26,466 bases of DNA from DALYJJ01 sp031969915 (GCA_031969915.1 DALYJJ010000088.1:1-26466); one strand, 5' to 3'. Counted from the stretch's first letter, positions 17,001 through 24,123 are shown. The notes: generated from the letters alone by a model not told the origin. Translations and numbers: made by a program.

Positions 17001-17591
17001 GTCGAAGAAGTTCTCCATGGCGAAGGACTGGCCGCCGTTCATGCGGGAGGAGAACTGGCTGCCGCGGAACATCGGGTCGCCGTTCGGCTTCATCGGGGTG
17101 TAGCCGGGCTGGATCTGGAGCAGGGCTTCGGCGAGCCGGATGTCGGCGCCCATGACCACGGGGAGGTTGCGGTAGTAGGTTTCGCCGACCGTGTGCGCGA
17201 CGTCCGCGGTGGTGGTGTTGAGGACGTCGGCGGCGGCGGAGACCGTGACGCTCTCACTCACCGAACCGAGTTGGAGGACGGCGTCCTGGCGGTAGACCTG
17301 GCCGCCGGAGAGATCGATGCCGGTGAAGACAGCGGTCTTGAAGCCGGGGGCTTCGACGGTGACGGTGTAGGTTCCCAGAACGAGCAGCGGCGACGTGTAG
17401 GCGCCGGCTGCGTTAGTGACGAGCGGCGTTTCAACGCCTGTGTTGTCGTTGCGGACCTTGACTGTGATTCCGGCGGCGGCGTTGCCGGATGGATCGGTGA
17501 CGATGCCCGTGATGCTGGCCCTGTCGGAACGCTGTGCCCACAGCATTCCAGCCAGTACGACGAACGAAGCGAATCGAACGAAGAGACGCAT
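14040..17591 (-). CDS. Oar-like TonB-dependent outer-membrane receptor with carboxypeptidase-regulatory domain
   Basis: I place the start at ATG 17589-17591, preceded by AAGGAG seven bases upstream, giving 1183 aa. A longer frame to 17717 runs over the promoter and is rejected. Domains in order: signal peptide (MRLFVRFASFVVLAGMLWAQ); a carboxypeptidase-regulatory-like beta-sandwich (about 25-110, ASITGIVTDPSGNAAAGITV...GFKTAVFTGI); a plug region with ILRLAEALLQ-like helices (about 130-240); then a long beta-barrel ending QLGMKLEF, whose terminal Phe fits the BAM recognition signal. Such receptors take up bulky ligands, often oligosaccharides, in Acidobacteria and Bacteroidetes using TonB/ExbBD energy. 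The downstream GH51 operon and a LacI-type operator upstream suggest a carbohydrate ligand. The ligand itself is unknown. Confidence 0.92.
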   Translation of the reverse strand: MRLFVRFASFVVLAGMLWAQRSDRASITGIVTDPSGNAAAGITVKVRNDNTGVETPLVTNAAGAYTSPLLVLGTYTVTVEAPGFKTAVFTGIDLSGGQVYRQDAVLQLGSVSESVTVSAAADVLNTTTADVAHTVGETYYRNLPVVMGADIRLAEALLQIQPGYTPMKPNGDPMFRGSQFSSRMNGGQSFAMENFFDGVAFGYAAGHNQSHESAPPIESVGEMRVITASYSAQYGHTSGGTVEYVSRAGTKEYHGSLYHYFANDALNARGFFPDRPFKQRSNAYGVTFGGPVNIPKVYDGRNKTFFFLNFDWLKFRSGHLPGFGNTTPIGDFKQGNFSQLLTGRQIATDALGRAVMEGAIFDPNSTRNVNGVPVRDPFLNNVIPANHPLRSQVAAKYIPLMKAPDRPGLQFNVAGNPAGDQTWIANFRTIVTRIDHQATDKLKMTTSFFWPHRPAIRNCGEVLGCTPSFDPEANKDYIGNGFQQRIATHHATQQFDYIIRNNLLWHGTASWDRWYMGGTPLSAQQNWPTRLWGSQERSGLVDSTAGAPNITFTGNIPYTQLGMQWIGNGFEAINRWQFQNDLTWVTGKHSIKVGFEFRHHQFNFQGWAASTGGQFNFNRLTTGGFDARGNNLNLTGDPFASFILGQVQTGSFTIPLFSTFNGNTYAAYINDDFKVTPKLNLTLGLRFDYQSPWTERHDRISTFSPTAPNPTAGGRPGALIFGGSGPGRVGRRNFDDQMPIDAFGPRFGFAYRVNELLVVRGGYGIYYAGLTFGQGPQPTTGFSSSNVAANVTNGLTPTFHLDSGFPREAVAFPPFINPSFANGTAVAGYPGDGNTQPRYQNWSFTIQKQFGETSLVDVSYIGNRGTRLPHHPQFLGVLSNMNDPAVLNLGAALLQSDINSPAARAANIPIPYAGFRGNVAQALRPYPQYQAIDWRSSPLGKSIFHSLQVKYDKRFSEGLQLRTFWVWSKLLNNRAESGQRGGTGVQNPINTQAGEWGLSSDDVPHSFVVSWTYELPIAKNAKGFLKAVGRGWTVNGMLRYETGRPLPITMFNDLGGLLFNGSKRPNRTAGFDGITAFDKFDPNAMRYLNSGGWFDPGPLGFGNAAPRDGSVRGFRNYVEDVSLFKVTPLAENVRLRIEIQGGNFTNRVVFCDPDTNWSSPSFGRVATQCNQPRSVQLGMKLEF

Positions 17592-17642
17592 ACCCCTGCT
17601 CCTTGAGACTTGAGAACCCCAGCAATCTGCGCCCTTGGGTAC

Positions 17643-17669
17643 TGAAAGCGCTTGCAGCAATCGCTTACA
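17643..17669. promoter_or_regulatory. cre-like LacI-family operator pair
   Basis: TGAAAGCGCTTGCA (17643-17656) agrees at every position with the degenerate LacI/CcpA-family operator TGWAARCGYTWNCW. A weaker copy, AGCAATCGCTTACA (17656-17669), follows with its centre 13 bp away. Both lie in the transcribed leader, about 13-40 bases downstream of the predicted start of the receptor mRNA, where a bound repressor would block elongation or clearance. No LacI-family gene is present in the window, so the regulator is encoded elsewhere. Confidence 0.55.
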
Positions 17670-17688
17670 GCCCGCCCAGGTAATTGGG

Positions 17689-17717
17689 AATCTATCATCA
17701 GATCGAAACCGGGTCAA
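17689..17717 (-). promoter_or_regulatory. Sigma70-like promoter of the TonB-receptor gene
   Basis: On the minus strand TTGACC (17712-17717) is separated by 17 bp from TAGATT (17689-17694). The expected start near 17682 gives a leader of about 90 bases ending in AAGGAG ahead of the ATG at 17591. An A/T-rich stretch (TTTTTTCTAATAG on the plus strand, from 17721) lies just upstream and could act as an UP-element-like enhancer. Confidence 0.6.
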
Positions 17718-17821
17718 CAGTTTTTTCTAATAGTTTTCAATTAGGCCCAGTAGGCCGAAACGGACGTGGTGGGCAAGTTAGGGAGGCGGGTAACTGTACG
17801 AATTAGCACACGATCGCGCAG

Positions 17822-17844
17822 CGGACGGCCCGAGCAGCCGTCCG
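17822..17844. other. Hairpin-forming inverted repeat in the 17718-17932 intergenic gap
   Basis: CGGACGGC (17822-17829) and GCCGTCCG (17837-17844) form an 8-bp stem with a 7-base loop. It lies downstream of the minus-strand hypothetical gene and upstream of the receptor promoter, so it may end that transcript, but no T-run follows. I see no gene in the rest of this gap. Confidence 0.35.
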
Positions 17845-17932
17845 GGCGATGAGCCCCGAAGGTGGGGCCAGACAACCCTTCGATGTTATTGAGAATGGCG
17901 AGAAACGGACTGCAAGTGGGTCACGGAGCGGG

Positions 17933-18613
17933 CTATTGGAGCGGGATCACCGCGGAGCCGGCTGGGCCCTCGTAAACGAGTTCGAGGGTGCGGATGTTCT
18001 CGGTTTTTCCGCGATGCTGGAAGAAGATCAGACCGGCCTGGGGCAACGCCCGTTCGCCTTCCGCGATGGCGGCCTTGCGCACGCGAAGCTGCCAGTTGCG
18101 GAGAAGTTCGATGGGGGGCTTGGGGGGGAGCGGCGGGGGATCGCCGGGGTTGCGCTGGTTCCCGGCGCCGCCTGCGCCGCCCGTGAGGCCGGTCTTCGAT
18201 TTGCTTTCGGGAGACGCCTCGGGCGGGGCCCATTCCGGGTCCTTGATGCCCTTGGCGACGAGGCCGAAGGGTTGAGCGGGGAGGGGTGGCTTCTTGCCGT
18301 TGACGCGGAGCGAGAAATCGGAGGCCGTGATGACGAGCTTCGAATCGGGGGGGCCAAAGAGGGCGATCTCCACGGCAACGTAGTCCTCGGATTGCAGCGG
18401 TTCCTGGGAGTTCGGGATGGAGTGGCCCTTAAACTCGGCGGCGAGGGTGATTTTGCCGGCCAGGGCGGCGGCCATGTAGTCGGCCGGGGTGGCGCGGGCG
18501 GGCAGGCCCTGTTGTTCGGGAGCCGCGTCCGGGGCCTGAGCCAGCAGGGGCACGGCAAGAGTGAGGAGAAAAAGGGGGTTGAAAGCGGAGCGCGCTGTGG
18601 ACATCATGGGCAT
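17933..18613 (-). CDS. Secreted hypothetical protein
   Basis: I do not recognise a named family. The 226-aa product has a signal peptide (MPMMSTARSAFNPLFLLTLAVPLLAQ, with an alternative start at the Met at residue 4). A region of alternating strands follows (VAVEIALFGPPDSKLVITASDFSLRVNG), then a Pro/Gly-rich linker (about 125-165, including PGDPPPLPPKPP) and a C-terminal strand pair (IRTLELVYEGPAGSAVIPLQ). The composition and the FxLxVNGKKPPL turn suggest a small beta-sandwich. It is flanked by a receptor promoter on one side and a tRNA on the other and is probably transcribed alone. Similar lineage-specific exported proteins are common in acidobacteria. Coding is supported by the leader and coherent composition, while the function is unknown. 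Confidence 0.65.
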   Translation of the reverse strand: MPMMSTARSAFNPLFLLTLAVPLLAQAPDAAPEQQGLPARATPADYMAAALAGKITLAAEFKGHSIPNSQEPLQSEDYVAVEIALFGPPDSKLVITASDFSLRVNGKKPPLPAQPFGLVAKGIKDPEWAPPEASPESKSKTGLTGGAGGAGNQRNPGDPPPLPPKPPIELLRNWQLRVRKAAIAEGERALPQAGLIFFQHRGKTENIRTLELVYEGPAGSAVIPLQ

Positions 18614-18700
18614 GCTTGCTCACAAAGTAGCAAAAATCCCGCGATCCGTCACCGGCGGAGGGGCCGAGGGGGGGCTGTCGTCGAGGAGGGCTGGGTGCGG

Positions 18701-18730
18701 TTGACACTGCGAAGGCGGGGGTGCTGTAAT
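18701..18730 (+). promoter_or_regulatory. Promoter of the tRNA-Asn gene
   Basis: TTGACA (18701-18706), an 18-bp spacer and TGTAAT (18725-18730) end 15 bp before the mature tRNA 5' end, consistent with a short leader removed by RNase P. Confidence 0.6.
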
Positions 18731-18745
18731 GGAGCAAGTCCTTGC

Positions 18746-18748
<3 letters not shown>
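18731..18748 (+). repeat. 8-bp inverted repeat overlapping the tRNA 5' end
   Basis: GGAGCAAG (18731-18738) and CTTGCTCC (18741-18748) are perfect complements around two bases. The right arm includes the first three bases of the mature tRNA, so in the precursor this hairpin would compete with the acceptor stem, or it may simply be a protein-binding palindrome. Confidence 0.4.
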
Positions 18749-18894
<146 letters not shown>

Positions 18895-18897
18895 CTG

Positions 18898-19215
18898 TCA
18901 GCTTCGACGCGTCAGCATCTGCTGTCGCATGCGCTCGAAACTCTTCTTTGATTTCTGGGGCGTGGGGTGTGTTCCGGTGTACTCGTCTTCCTCGCGCTCA
19001 CGGTGGGCGATGTCCTTCTCCACTTCTTCCTTGTTCCCCAATTAGAAGGTGATCGCTCCGTACACTTGCTCGAGACTCAGCGTTGGATAATGCAGTCGGA
19101 TTGCTTCAGGCGGTTCACCGTTCTGGAATTGCCGCACGATGTGGGCCAATGGTACTCGGCTCCCGATCAGGTAATAGCTGTCGTGCCGACGGAGAGCGGC
19201 GAGCGGCGTGAGCAT
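18898..19215 (-). pseudogene. DUF433-family antitoxin, broken by an in-frame TAA
   Basis: Reading the minus strand from ATG 19213-19215 gives 57 codons (HDSYYLIGSRVPLAHIVRQF, then NGEPPEAIRLHYPTLSLEQV and YGAITF) and then TAA at 19042-19044. The same frame continues for 47 more codons (LGNKEEVEKDIAHREREEDE, then a basic tail with SKKSFERMRQQ) to a TGA. The GSRVPLAHIVRQF...PTLSLEQVYGAI pattern is that of DUF433 antitoxins of the long type, in which the stop position is normally an aromatic residue (Tyr), so one base change explains the break. DUF433 proteins normally neutralise a DUF5615 PIN-like toxin encoded just downstream, and here only a fragment of it is left. A shortened 57-aa product could still be made. 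Confidence 0.65.
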
Positions 19216-19273
19216 GAAGAACCGGATTGAGTTCCTCGCCGATTGGGGTTGACTCCTTCGATTCGACCCCTTG

Positions 19274-20107
19274 CTACACCGCCACGCGCATGGCTAGCGG
19301 TTTCTCCATCGAAACGACTTCCATCACGCGGGGGCCGGGCTTTCCGCAGGGGCATGGTTGGGGGTCCAGGCGGAGCGAAAACCCCAGGGCCACGCGGATC
19401 GCCGGCTGGTGCATGTTGATCAGGCTGGTCCTCATCAGTTCCGGCGGCGTCCTGGTCTCATCGAGTTCGCTGATCGCCTCCCGGTCGTCGAGGTGCAGGC
19501 CTTGGTGCGCGTCGCACTCGGCGGCCAGTAGTTCCCCGCCCGGGCCGCGGAGTTGTTCCAGGACCGGGAGTTCGAAGGCGCGCCAGAGCTCATCGCGTTC
19601 CGGGTCGGTCAACAGTCCTTCTTCCAATGTCCGGAAGACGATGATCGCCTGGCGCAGTCCCTGGTCCTTCCGGCGCGCCATCGTCCGCAGGGTTTCGAGC
19701 GGCCCGGCCAGCGCTTCGGGACGAAACGCGGCGAGCCCGGGATCGCCGGCATCGGAGAAGCATTGCACCAGCGGCGACATCTCCACGGTCAGACCGAAGA
19801 CGGCCACGCGGGTGGGCGCCGCGAAGCCCGCGAGCAGGCGGGGAAGCCGGAGCCGGCGCTCGAAGGGGTTCGAGAACTCGGCCGGGTGATCGGCGATCCA
19901 CTGCCGCTCAACGCGGGGGAAACAGGCGAGCGCCTCGCCTTGCGAGCGCAGCGGCCGCACGTGCCGTCCTTCGAGCAGCCTGCCTCCCGTCACCCACGGG
20001 TGGTAGAACGGTGTAGCCGCCGCGGCGGCCACGACCCGCCGGAGCCGGGCGAGCGGCAGGTCCTCCTGGATCGCCGCGGGTGATTTCCAACGCAAGAAGA
20101 TGCGCAC
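19274..20107 (-). CDS. Shortened phenylacetate-CoA ligase (PaaK)-like protein
   Basis: The 277-aa protein (GTG start, GAGG six bases upstream) resembles the two ends and middle of PaaK/F390-synthetase-like adenylate-forming proteins. LARLRRVVAAAAATPFYHP matches the N-terminal helix. LLTDPERDELWRAFELPVLEQLRGPGGELLAAECDAHQGLHL matches the segment around the conserved acidic/His region. CPCGKPGPRVMEVV matches the start of the C-terminal subdomain. Family enzymes are 430-450 aa and activate aryl acids with ATP. Here the Ser/Thr/Gly-rich ATP-binding signature (SSGTTG-like) is absent, so normal ligase activity is unlikely. It may be a non-catalytic derivative or a degenerating gene that remains open. 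It is transcribed divergently from the nuclease-family operon to its right, with a 127-bp gap to that gene's likely start. Confidence 0.6.
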   Translation of the reverse strand: MRIFLRWKSPAAIQEDLPLARLRRVVAAAAATPFYHPWVTGGRLLEGRHVRPLRSQGEALACFPRVERQWIADHPAEFSNPFERRLRLPRLLAGFAAPTRVAVFGLTVEMSPLVQCFSDAGDPGLAAFRPEALAGPLETLRTMARRKDQGLRQAIIVFRTLEEGLLTDPERDELWRAFELPVLEQLRGPGGELLAAECDAHQGLHLDDREAISELDETRTPPELMRTSLINMHQPAIRVALGFSLRLDPQPCPCGKPGPRVMEVVSMEKPLAMRVAV

Positions 20108-20234
20108 GTCGTCCCTCTGACTAGTTGTGGATCGCCCGCTCTCTTTCTCTCGCCCGGACTCGCCTTACCCCGTGGGATATCCCGCGCACGCAATCGCCGC
20201 AGGGGCTCACGGGCGCCATGCGAAGCTGGTAGCG

Positions 20235-21440
20235 ATGACTTTCGCATCCACGCCGGCGGCGGAGCCGATTCTGGAGTTGATTCGCAGCCAGATCCGGCCC
20301 GCGCTGCCGGCTCTCGAACGCTGCCGGTCGACCCGCCAGTTGCTGGACCATCCGGTGTATCGCGACATACACCCCGCGCTGGAGCGGGTGCTCAAGACGG
20401 CGCAAGCCGGGTGCTATCGCAGCGGCGACGCACCGGCCCGGGAGAAGTACCGGTTCCTGGCGTGGAACATCGAGCGCGGGATTCACCTGGACCGGCAGAT
20501 CGCCGAACTGCGGACGCATCCTTATCTCTCCGCCTGCGACGTGCTGCTGATCACGGAGACGGACATCGGCATGGCGCGGTCAAAGAACCGCGCCGTGGCG
20601 GGCGAGATGGCAGAAGCACTGGGCATGGACTACTGCTTCGTGCCGAGCTACATCAGCCTGGTGAAGGGGTCGGGGCTCGAGAACCAGGCCGAGGGCGACA
20701 ACGAGTACGGCCTGCATGGGGACGCGATCCTGTCGCGGCACCCGATGCACAACGTGCGCGTGATTCCGCTCGAGAACGGGATCGACAAGTTCGCGGCGCG
20801 AGAGAAGCGGCTGGGCAGTCCCACGGTGATCGCGGCGGATATCGACCTTCCCGGGATGCCGGTGACGGCGGCGTCCATCCACCTGGACGCACACTCGACG
20901 CAGCACCATCGTTTCGAGCAGATGCGTACGGTGGTCGACGCGCTGGTGACGGACCGCCCGGTGGTGCTGGGCGGCGACTGGAACACGACGACTTACGATT
21001 CCTCCGGGGCGCTGCCTGCGATTCTGGGGTTCTGGCGGCGCGTCCTGATGGGGGTGGGTCACGTGATGGAGAACCACTACCTTCATCCCTACCGCTACTT
21101 TGAGCGGGAGTTGTTCGACCTGCTGGAGGGGCGGGGCTACGACTGGCGCAACGCGAACGTACCCGCCGAGCACACGCTCTGTTACGACGTGAGCGATCCG
21201 CGCGCGCACAACAGCCTGCTCGAATGGGTGCCGCCGTGGTGCTTTCCGTTCATCCGATGGTCGCTGCGGGAGCACAACGGGCGGTGTCCGCTGAAGCTCG
21301 ATTGGTTCGCGGTGCGCGGGCTGGCGATGGACTCGCCCAGGGTGCTGCACGAGTTTCGCGAGGGGCGCGACGTTCCCCTTTCCGACCACGATCCGATCGG
21401 CATTGAGTTGCGGGCGCGCGATATCATGACGCACGGATGA
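20235..21440 (+). CDS. Endonuclease/exonuclease/phosphatase (EEP)-family hydrolase
   Basis: From the likely ATG at 20235 (a frame extends upstream to 20127, but its residues look non-coding), the 401-aa product has a helical N-terminal region of about 65 residues followed by an EEP domain. All core motifs are present: FLAWNIERG (metal-binding Asn), LLITETD (metal-binding Glu), HGDAILSRHP, ASIHLDAHS, GGDWNTTTYD (catalytic Asp/Asn) and LSDHDPIGIEL (catalytic His with SDHxP context). Members are Mg-dependent phosphodiesterases acting on DNA, RNA, inositol phosphates or sphingomyelin, and the substrate cannot be chosen here. No signal peptide is evident, so it is probably cytoplasmic. Its TGA overlaps the next start (ATGA at 21437-21440), placing it first in a five-gene run. 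Confidence 0.85.
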   Translation: MTFASTPAAEPILELIRSQIRPALPALERCRSTRQLLDHPVYRDIHPALERVLKTAQAGCYRSGDAPAREKYRFLAWNIERGIHLDRQIAELRTHPYLSACDVLLITETDIGMARSKNRAVAGEMAEALGMDYCFVPSYISLVKGSGLENQAEGDNEYGLHGDAILSRHPMHNVRVIPLENGIDKFAAREKRLGSPTVIAADIDLPGMPVTAASIHLDAHSTQHHRFEQMRTVVDALVTDRPVVLGGDWNTTTYDSSGALPAILGFWRRVLMGVGHVMENHYLHPYRYFERELFDLLEGRGYDWRNANVPAEHTLCYDVSDPRAHNSLLEWVPPWCFPFIRWSLREHNGRCPLKLDWFAVRGLAMDSPRVLHEFREGRDVPLSDHDPIGIELRARDIMTHG

Positions 21441-22207
21441 CGGCCGTTGCCTTAGTGCTGTTGCTGGCGCAGAGCCCGGACGCCTTCTATGAACGCGGCG
21501 TGGCCCTTTTTCGCGAAGGCAAGTTGGATGCTGCGATCGGGCCGCTCGAAGAGGCGGTGCGCGTCAATCCGAACAAGCCGCCGTATCTCAAGGCGCTCGG
21601 GGTGGTGCACGCGGCGCGCGGCGACTACAGCCTGGCGGAGCCCTTCTTCCAGCGCGCTTGCCAGATCGACCCGAAAGAAGAGGATGTCTGCTACTACCTG
21701 GGCCGCGCGCTCTACGCGTTGAACCGTTTCGAACCGGCGGTGCCGGCGCTCGAAAAGGCGCTGAAGAACGACCGGCAGCCGTTCCGCGTCTACCTGGGGC
21801 TGGCCCAGGCGTTGGAAGCGCTGGGGCGCAACGAAGAAGCGGAAAAGAACTTCAAGCTCGCCGTGGACAAGAACCGCTCGCAACGTCCCGATGAAGACCC
21901 GCGGATTTACTATGGCGTGTTTCTGTTCCGGCAGGCGCGCCTGGACGAAGCGCGCGAGGTGTTCGAGAAAGCGGCCCGCGCGCTGCCGCAATCCTCGCGC
22001 GCGCGCTTCGAATTCGGGCGGGCTCTTTACCAGAGCGGCAAGACGGAAGAAGCGGAGAAGGAACTGAAGCGCGCGGTGGAACTGCAGCCGGGGTACGGCG
22101 CGGCGCACCTGCTGTTGAGCAAGGTGTACCAGCGGCTGGGTCGCGCGGCGGAGGCGGAGAAGCACGGCAGGCTGGGTGGGCAGGCGGCAGGACAGGCGAA
22201 TCAATAG
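21437..22207 (+). CDS. Exported TPR-repeat protein
   Basis: The 256-aa protein has a short hydrophobic leader (MTAVALVLLLAQS) and about six tetratricopeptide repeats, such as AFYERGVALFREGKLDAAIG, YYLGRALYALNRFEPAVPAL, VYLGLAQALEALGRNEEAEK and RFEFGRALYQSGKTEEAEKE, ending in a small Gly/Gln tail. TPR proteins mediate protein contacts, and no partner can be named. It overlaps the EEP gene by 4 bp, and the SDR gene begins 13 bp after its TAG stop. It is unrelated in detail to the 1061-aa TPR protein elsewhere in the window beyond sharing the repeat type. Confidence 0.85.
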   Translation: MTAVALVLLLAQSPDAFYERGVALFREGKLDAAIGPLEEAVRVNPNKPPYLKALGVVHAARGDYSLAEPFFQRACQIDPKEEDVCYYLGRALYALNRFEPAVPALEKALKNDRQPFRVYLGLAQALEALGRNEEAEKNFKLAVDKNRSQRPDEDPRIYYGVFLFRQARLDEAREVFEKAARALPQSSRARFEFGRALYQSGKTEEAEKELKRAVELQPGYGAAHLLLSKVYQRLGRAAEAEKHGRLGGQAAGQANQ

Positions 22208-22220
22208 GAGCGGACGCAAA

Positions 22221-22991
22221 GTGGACTTCAAAGGCATGACGGCGCTGGTTACCGGCGCGAGCAACGGGATCGGCGCGGAGACGGCGGCGCGCCTGGGCGC
22301 GGGCGGGGCGGCGGTGATCGTCCATTACTACAGCGCGGCGGCGGAAGCGGAGCGGGTGCTGGCGCGCGTCCGGGAAGCGGGCGGTTCGGGCTTCGCCGTC
22401 CAGGCGGACTTGACGACCATGGCCGGGACGCGCGCGTTCATCGAGCAGGTGCGGCCGCACCCGGTGGACATTCTGGTCAACAACGCCGGATCGTTGATCC
22501 GCCGCACGGGCACGCTCGCCATGAGCGAAGAGATCTGGGAACAGACGATGATGCTGAATGTCACCTCCGCGTTCTTCCTTACGCAGGCTGTGCTGCCGGG
22601 GATGCTGGAGCGCGGAAGGGGCTACGTGGTGAACGTATCGTCGGTGGCGGCGAAGACGTGGTAGTCGCCCGCGAAGACGGGCGGAGGAGTGGGCGCGGGC
22701 GCGTATGCGGCGGCGAAGGCAGCGCTGTCGGCGTGGACCAAGAACCTGACCAAGGAGTTCGCGGCGCAGGGTATCCGTGCCAACTGCGTGGCGCCGGGGA
22801 CGATCGACACGAACTATCACCGCCAGTTTTCGAACGAGCAGATGTTGAACGCGGTGCGCGCGGCGACGCCGCTCGGACGTTTGGGAACCTCTGAGGAGAT
22901 CGCGGACCTGATCGTCTATCTCTGCACGCCGGGGGCTTCGTTCCTGCACGGGCAGGTGATCGAGATCAACGGCGGGTTCCTGATGGCCTAG
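22221..22991 (+). pseudogene. SDR oxidoreductase split by a 21-bp insertion with an amber stop
   Basis: A GTG at 22221 (with TAGGAG ten bases upstream) opens a classical short-chain dehydrogenase/reductase. TGASNGIG is the NAD(P)-binding loop, NNAG is present, NVSS carries the catalytic Ser, YAAAK is the catalytic Tyr/Lys pair, and the C-terminal part (IRANCVAPGTIDTNYH, ending INGGFLMA) is normal. Between Ser and Tyr the frame reads AKTW-stop-SPAKTGGG. The nine bases GCGAAGACG occur at 22650-22658 and again at 22671-22679. Removing one 21-bp unit restores AKTGGGVGAGAYAAAKAAL and an ordinary SDR of about 249 aa. The TAG is at 22662-22664 and the frame is otherwise intact. It is therefore a very recent lesion, an assembly error, or a stop that is read through. 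The neighbours are coding and closely spaced. Confidence 0.85.
22650..22679 (+). repeat. 9-bp direct repeat bounding the SDR insertion
   Basis: Two copies of GCGAAGACG (22650-22658 and 22671-22679) enclose the 12 bases TGGTAGTCGCCC. The unit is 21 bp, seven codons, so the reading frame is kept while an amber codon is introduced. The structure fits template slippage with added sequence, or a tiny templated insertion. It is not a simple tandem duplication, because the intervening 12 bases are not repeated. Confidence 0.8.
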
Positions 22992-22998
22992 CGCTATC

Positions 22999-24123
22999 AT
23001 GGTCCGCATGGACCGGCGCACCTTTCTGGGCATGGCAGCCGCCGCGCTGCCGATCCGCGGGCAGGACGGAGGCGAGTATCGCAACCGTCAGGCGGGCATG
23101 GCATACCGGCGCCTGGGGCGCACGGGGCTGATGGTCTCGGAAGTGGGAAGCGGCGGCGACCCGATCGTTCCGGGCAACTTCGAGCACTTGAACGCCGCGC
23201 TGGAGCGCGGGTTGAACTACCTGGACATGGCGCCCGCGTATCATCGGGGGCAGACAGAAGAGGCCTACGGGAAGCTGCTCTCGGGCTCGCACAAGCGGGA
23301 GAAGGTCTTCCTCACCACGAAGATCTCATCGCTCACGGGTGTGCGGAATGCGCTCTATGAGGACATCTACAAGGGCTTGCCGGGGGAGAAGCGGGCCGCG
23401 ATCGACAAGCGCGCCGAGGAGATGGTGCGGGAACGGGAGGTCCTGAAGCCCGGTTACTTCTTCGAGTACTTCCCGGGCCAGCCGCGGCAGGTGCCTCCGG
23501 TGTATCGCGCCAACGCGATGATGAAGGACTACGCGCACCGGGTGGAGGGCAGCGCGAAGTACCGCGAGACCATCGCCAGTTCGGTGGAGGGCAGTTTGAA
23601 GCGCGTGGGCACGGACTACTTCGACATCGTGATGTGTCCGCACGGCGCGCTGGCGCCGGAGGAACTGGACATCCCGGAGATCGTCGAGACGTTTGGGGCC
23701 CTGAAGAAGCAGGGCAAGGTGCGGTTTCTCGGCGTGTCCACGCACACCGACGCCGCGAGCGTGGTGAGGAAGGCCGCGGCGCTGGGCCACTACGACGTTG
23801 CGATGTGCGCTTACAACGTGGCCAATGGCCCGTCGATGGACGCGGCCTTGCGCGAGGCCGCGGCCAAGGGCATGGGGCTGATCGGCATGAAGGTGGCGAT
23901 GGCCGTGGCGACGCAATACAAGCAACTGCAACCGGTGCCGCAGTGGCGCATCGACAAGGTGAACCGCGTGGTGCCCGGGGAGTGGAAGGCGCCTCTCAAG
24001 GCCTACATCTGGGCGCTGCAGAACCCGAACCTGACGGCCGTGGTCTCGAACCTGTGGGACGAAGCGCACGTGAAAGAGAACCTGGGCATTGCGGGCGTGA
24101 AGGTCGAGCTGCAGCCGGCGTGA
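22999..24123 (+). CDS. Aldo/keto reductase-family protein with twin-arginine leader
   Basis: The 374-aa protein (starting at ATG 22999; another ATG at 23008 gives MDRRTFLG) begins with DRRTFLGMAAAALPIRG, a short twin-arginine-like leader. Next come the AKR opening (MAYRRLGRTGLMVSEVG) and the complete catalytic tetrad, Asp76 and Tyr81 in YLDMAPAY, Lys108 in FLTTKIS and His215 in VMCPHGA. A stretch of about 80 residues between Lys108 and the SLKRVGTDYFDI helix is longer than usual for the family. AKRs reduce aldehydes or ketones with NADPH, and exported Tat-leader forms are frequent in acidobacteria and planctomycetes. The gene starts 8 bp after the SDR stop, and its TGA overlaps the GTG of the Cas6-like gene. 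Substrate is unknown. Confidence 0.88.
   Translation: MVRMDRRTFLGMAAAALPIRGQDGGEYRNRQAGMAYRRLGRTGLMVSEVGSGGDPIVPGNFEHLNAALERGLNYLDMAPAYHRGQTEEAYGKLLSGSHKREKVFLTTKISSLTGVRNALYEDIYKGLPGEKRAAIDKRAEEMVREREVLKPGYFFEYFPGQPRQVPPVYRANAMMKDYAHRVEGSAKYRETIASSVEGSLKRVGTDYFDIVMCPHGALAPEELDIPEIVETFGALKKQGKVRFLGVSTHTDAASVVRKAAALGHYDVAMCAYNVANGPSMDAALREAAAKGMGLIGMKVAMAVATQYKQLQPVPQWRIDKVNRVVPGEWKAPLKAYIWALQNPNLTAVVSNLWDEAHVKENLGIAGVKVELQPA

Noticed and set aside
14064..17606. A 1180-codon open frame antisense to the TonB receptor
   Set aside because: It is Val/Glu/Gly/Ala-rich with no domain, and the opposite strand has a signal peptide, plug, barrel and terminal Phe. It is a byproduct of high GC codon use.
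22689..22991. The second half of the SDR as an independent small gene
   Set aside because: It lacks the cofactor-binding half, and it joins perfectly to the first half when the 21-bp unit is removed.
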